Assembly: GCA_037189845.1 (NCBI GenBank)
Contig: JBBCIS010000012.1
Coordinates: forward strand, 57,543 to 121,542
Direction: 5' to 3'
DNA: 64,000 nucleotides
Source of the DNA: JAMLHH01 sp037189845
GTDB taxonomy: Bacteria > Bacteroidota > Bacteroidia > Chitinophagales > JADIYW01
The position numbers and the translations under genes are program-made. This document shows positions 62,965 to 64,000 of this stretch, in pieces. Every line of letters starts with the position of its first letter. Positions within the stretch are counted from its first letter, which is position 1. Under the pieces are notes generated by a model, which ran no database searches, had not been told where the DNA came from, and worked only from the letters and a program-made list of their open reading frames with translations.

Positions 62965-64000
62965 TTTCCTGATAGTTTTATTCCTCTACTTAAATCAAAT
63001 GTTCTAAAATCAATTAAATGAATATGCAAATAAGACTTTAATGTATTGTTTTTCGGTTTACCGACAGTAGTTAAAGAGATGTAAGAACCTGCATTTACAT
63101 ATCTACTACTTCCGCTAGGAGTATTTCCAATATATCTATAGCTTTCTCGAAGAGGTAAATTATGTTCTGTTCTAATTAAATTTTCGATAGTCCCTGCAAT
63201 TTTTTCAGATTGACTAAATGGTCTTATACTGCCACTACTACTAATAAACTCACCCCAAGGCTTTGAATAAAAATTCTCTGTGCCATTAGTTTCTTGGTCA
63301 TAAGCATGTCCTAATTCATGAGCAAGTCCAATAAATATAGGTCTTTCCTTATTGTCAGCCCCATATAATGATTTAGTATTCCATTTTACTTGCCAATCAG
63401 TTTCATGATAGATATTCTCGCCAAGAGTTTCAATTATAGTATAATCTTGATTCGCATTTTCTAGTACATCTAACAATACTGCTCCATTTTTCTTAGAGCC
63501 AATTTTATCTAATGCACTCTTTGCTTCTCCTAGAAAACCTGTATAAGTAGTATTACCGTCTTTATCTGTAGTTGCATAATCTCCTTGAGTATATGGTTTA
63601 CCATCTTGTAAAATTTTTCCCTTTTTATACTCAAAGGTCTGTTTTTTATCACCCTCACCTACGGAAATTTTCGTTCTATCACCCAATGGGTCAAAAAGGA
63701 GAATAGGGCAATTTGCCATTACAGCATAATTGCTTATGCTTATTTGGTCAACCGGGTCAACGTTCCATCTTCTCCCTAATCTACCATCATACATCCAGAA
63801 TTCAGCGGATGTGATAGATGGATTGAGTTCTGTTTCCCGTTCCTGCCCGTTGAACGAATACCTATACCTGTTCTCATTATCCGCCAGCAGCAGATTACTT
63901 CTGCTACAGTCCACACTCTTCACATAACCATCCCTCAGCCGGAAGTTGTCCATATAGTAATAATTATCCTCTGTCGCCGACTCACCTATAATCAAAAGAC
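62961..64000 (-). CDS. RHS protein with metallopeptidase toxin domain, 5' end missing
   Basis: The C-terminal 345 or so codons of an RHS-repeat protein; the frame is open to the window edge, so the TTG at 63995 is not a start. Counting from that TTG, residues 40-106 are the conserved end of the RHS shell ('RYRYSFNGQERETEL', 'EFWMYDGRLGRRWNVDPV', 'SNYAVMANCPILLFDPLGD'). The variable C-terminal domain (107-344) has a zinc site HELGH (His226, Glu227, His230) and a downstream 'ENLIRTEHNLPLRESY' helix whose Glu can be the third ligand, the layout of M91/NleD-type effector peptidases. It is thus a probable polymorphic toxin, followed by a 4-base-overlapping putative immunity gene. Confidence 0.82.
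   Translation of the reverse strand, partial: LLIIGESATEDNYYYMDNFRLRDGYVKSVDCSRSNLLLADNENRYRYSFNGQERETELNPSITSAEFWMYDGRLGRRWNVDPVDQISISNYAVMANCPILLFDPLGDRTKISVGEGDKKQTFEYKKGKILQDGKPYTQGDYATTDKDGNTTYTGFLGEAKSALDKIGSKKNGAVLLDVLENANQDYTIIETLGENIYHETDWQVKWNTKSLYGADNKERPIFIGLAHELGHAYDQETNGTENFYSKPWGEFISSSGSIRPFSQSEKIAGTIENLIRTEHNLPLRESYRYIGNTPSGSSRYVNAGSYISLTTVGKPKNNTLKSYLHIHLIDFRTFDLSRGIKLSGK

Overview
The window is a stretch of a Bacteroidota chromosome. Four things point there: promoters matching the phylum-specific -10 box TAnnTTTG upstream of many genes, type IX secretion (T9SS) C-terminal sorting tails on two proteins, a fused MurF-alanine racemase, and HmuY/TonB heme uptake. The sequence does not resolve order or genus. 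Base composition is moderately AT-rich and genes are densely packed in short operons. I saw no rRNA or tRNA gene and no CRISPR array.

Layout. 1-1572: end of a TPR protein, a DUF4286 protein and a membrane zinc metallopeptidase, then a repeat-like intergenic stretch. 2057-10587: a surface-polysaccharide locus with two diverging GT-C-like membrane proteins, a Wzy/ligase-like protein, a clan GH-A lipoprotein, a sulfotransferase and a GT4 glycosyltransferase, the last four overlapping one another. 10629-19266: a seven-gene heme acquisition operon on the minus strand (T9SS-tailed HmuY-like protein, HmuT, HmuU, HmuV, HemS-type heme handling protein, TonB receptor, HmuY lipoprotein) behind a palindromic candidate operator. 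19416-23739: a signalling block with a SpoIIE-type phosphatase and a LuxR-type regulator, diverging from a two-gene unit that encodes an unrecognised protein and a leaderless trypsin-like protease with a zinc ribbon. 23796-30779: DUF486 protein, RidA, an unknown protein, RecA, an initiating sugar transferase, a RemB/Wzi-like outer membrane protein and a small beta-barrel protein.

30957-34651 carries leuA-leuC-leuD without leuB. 34839-50814 holds mostly housekeeping genes: M23 peptidase, S41 processing protease, tsaB, two cysteine-free ArsR-type regulators, polA, two coiled-coil proteins, rnhB, murF-alr and an FG-GAP/UnbV protein with a T9SS tail. 50856-58368 is a second glycan region (epimerase, GT2, sulfotransferase, GT4, GT-C-like protein) interrupted by dapD. 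58652-60125 holds ppnP and purT.

The right end (60126-64000) is accessory DNA and the most unusual part. An RHS protein runs off the edge; its variable C-terminal domain carries HELGH and resembles M91/NleD-type metallopeptidase toxins. A probable immunity lipoprotein overlaps its stop. Downstream are small secreted or lipoprotein orphan genes, gene-end fragments of a transposase and a helix-turn-helix regulator each fused to a 75-bp duplicated unit, and five copies of a 19-nt boundary sequence. This looks like an array of old toxin/immunity cassettes behind an RHS gene.
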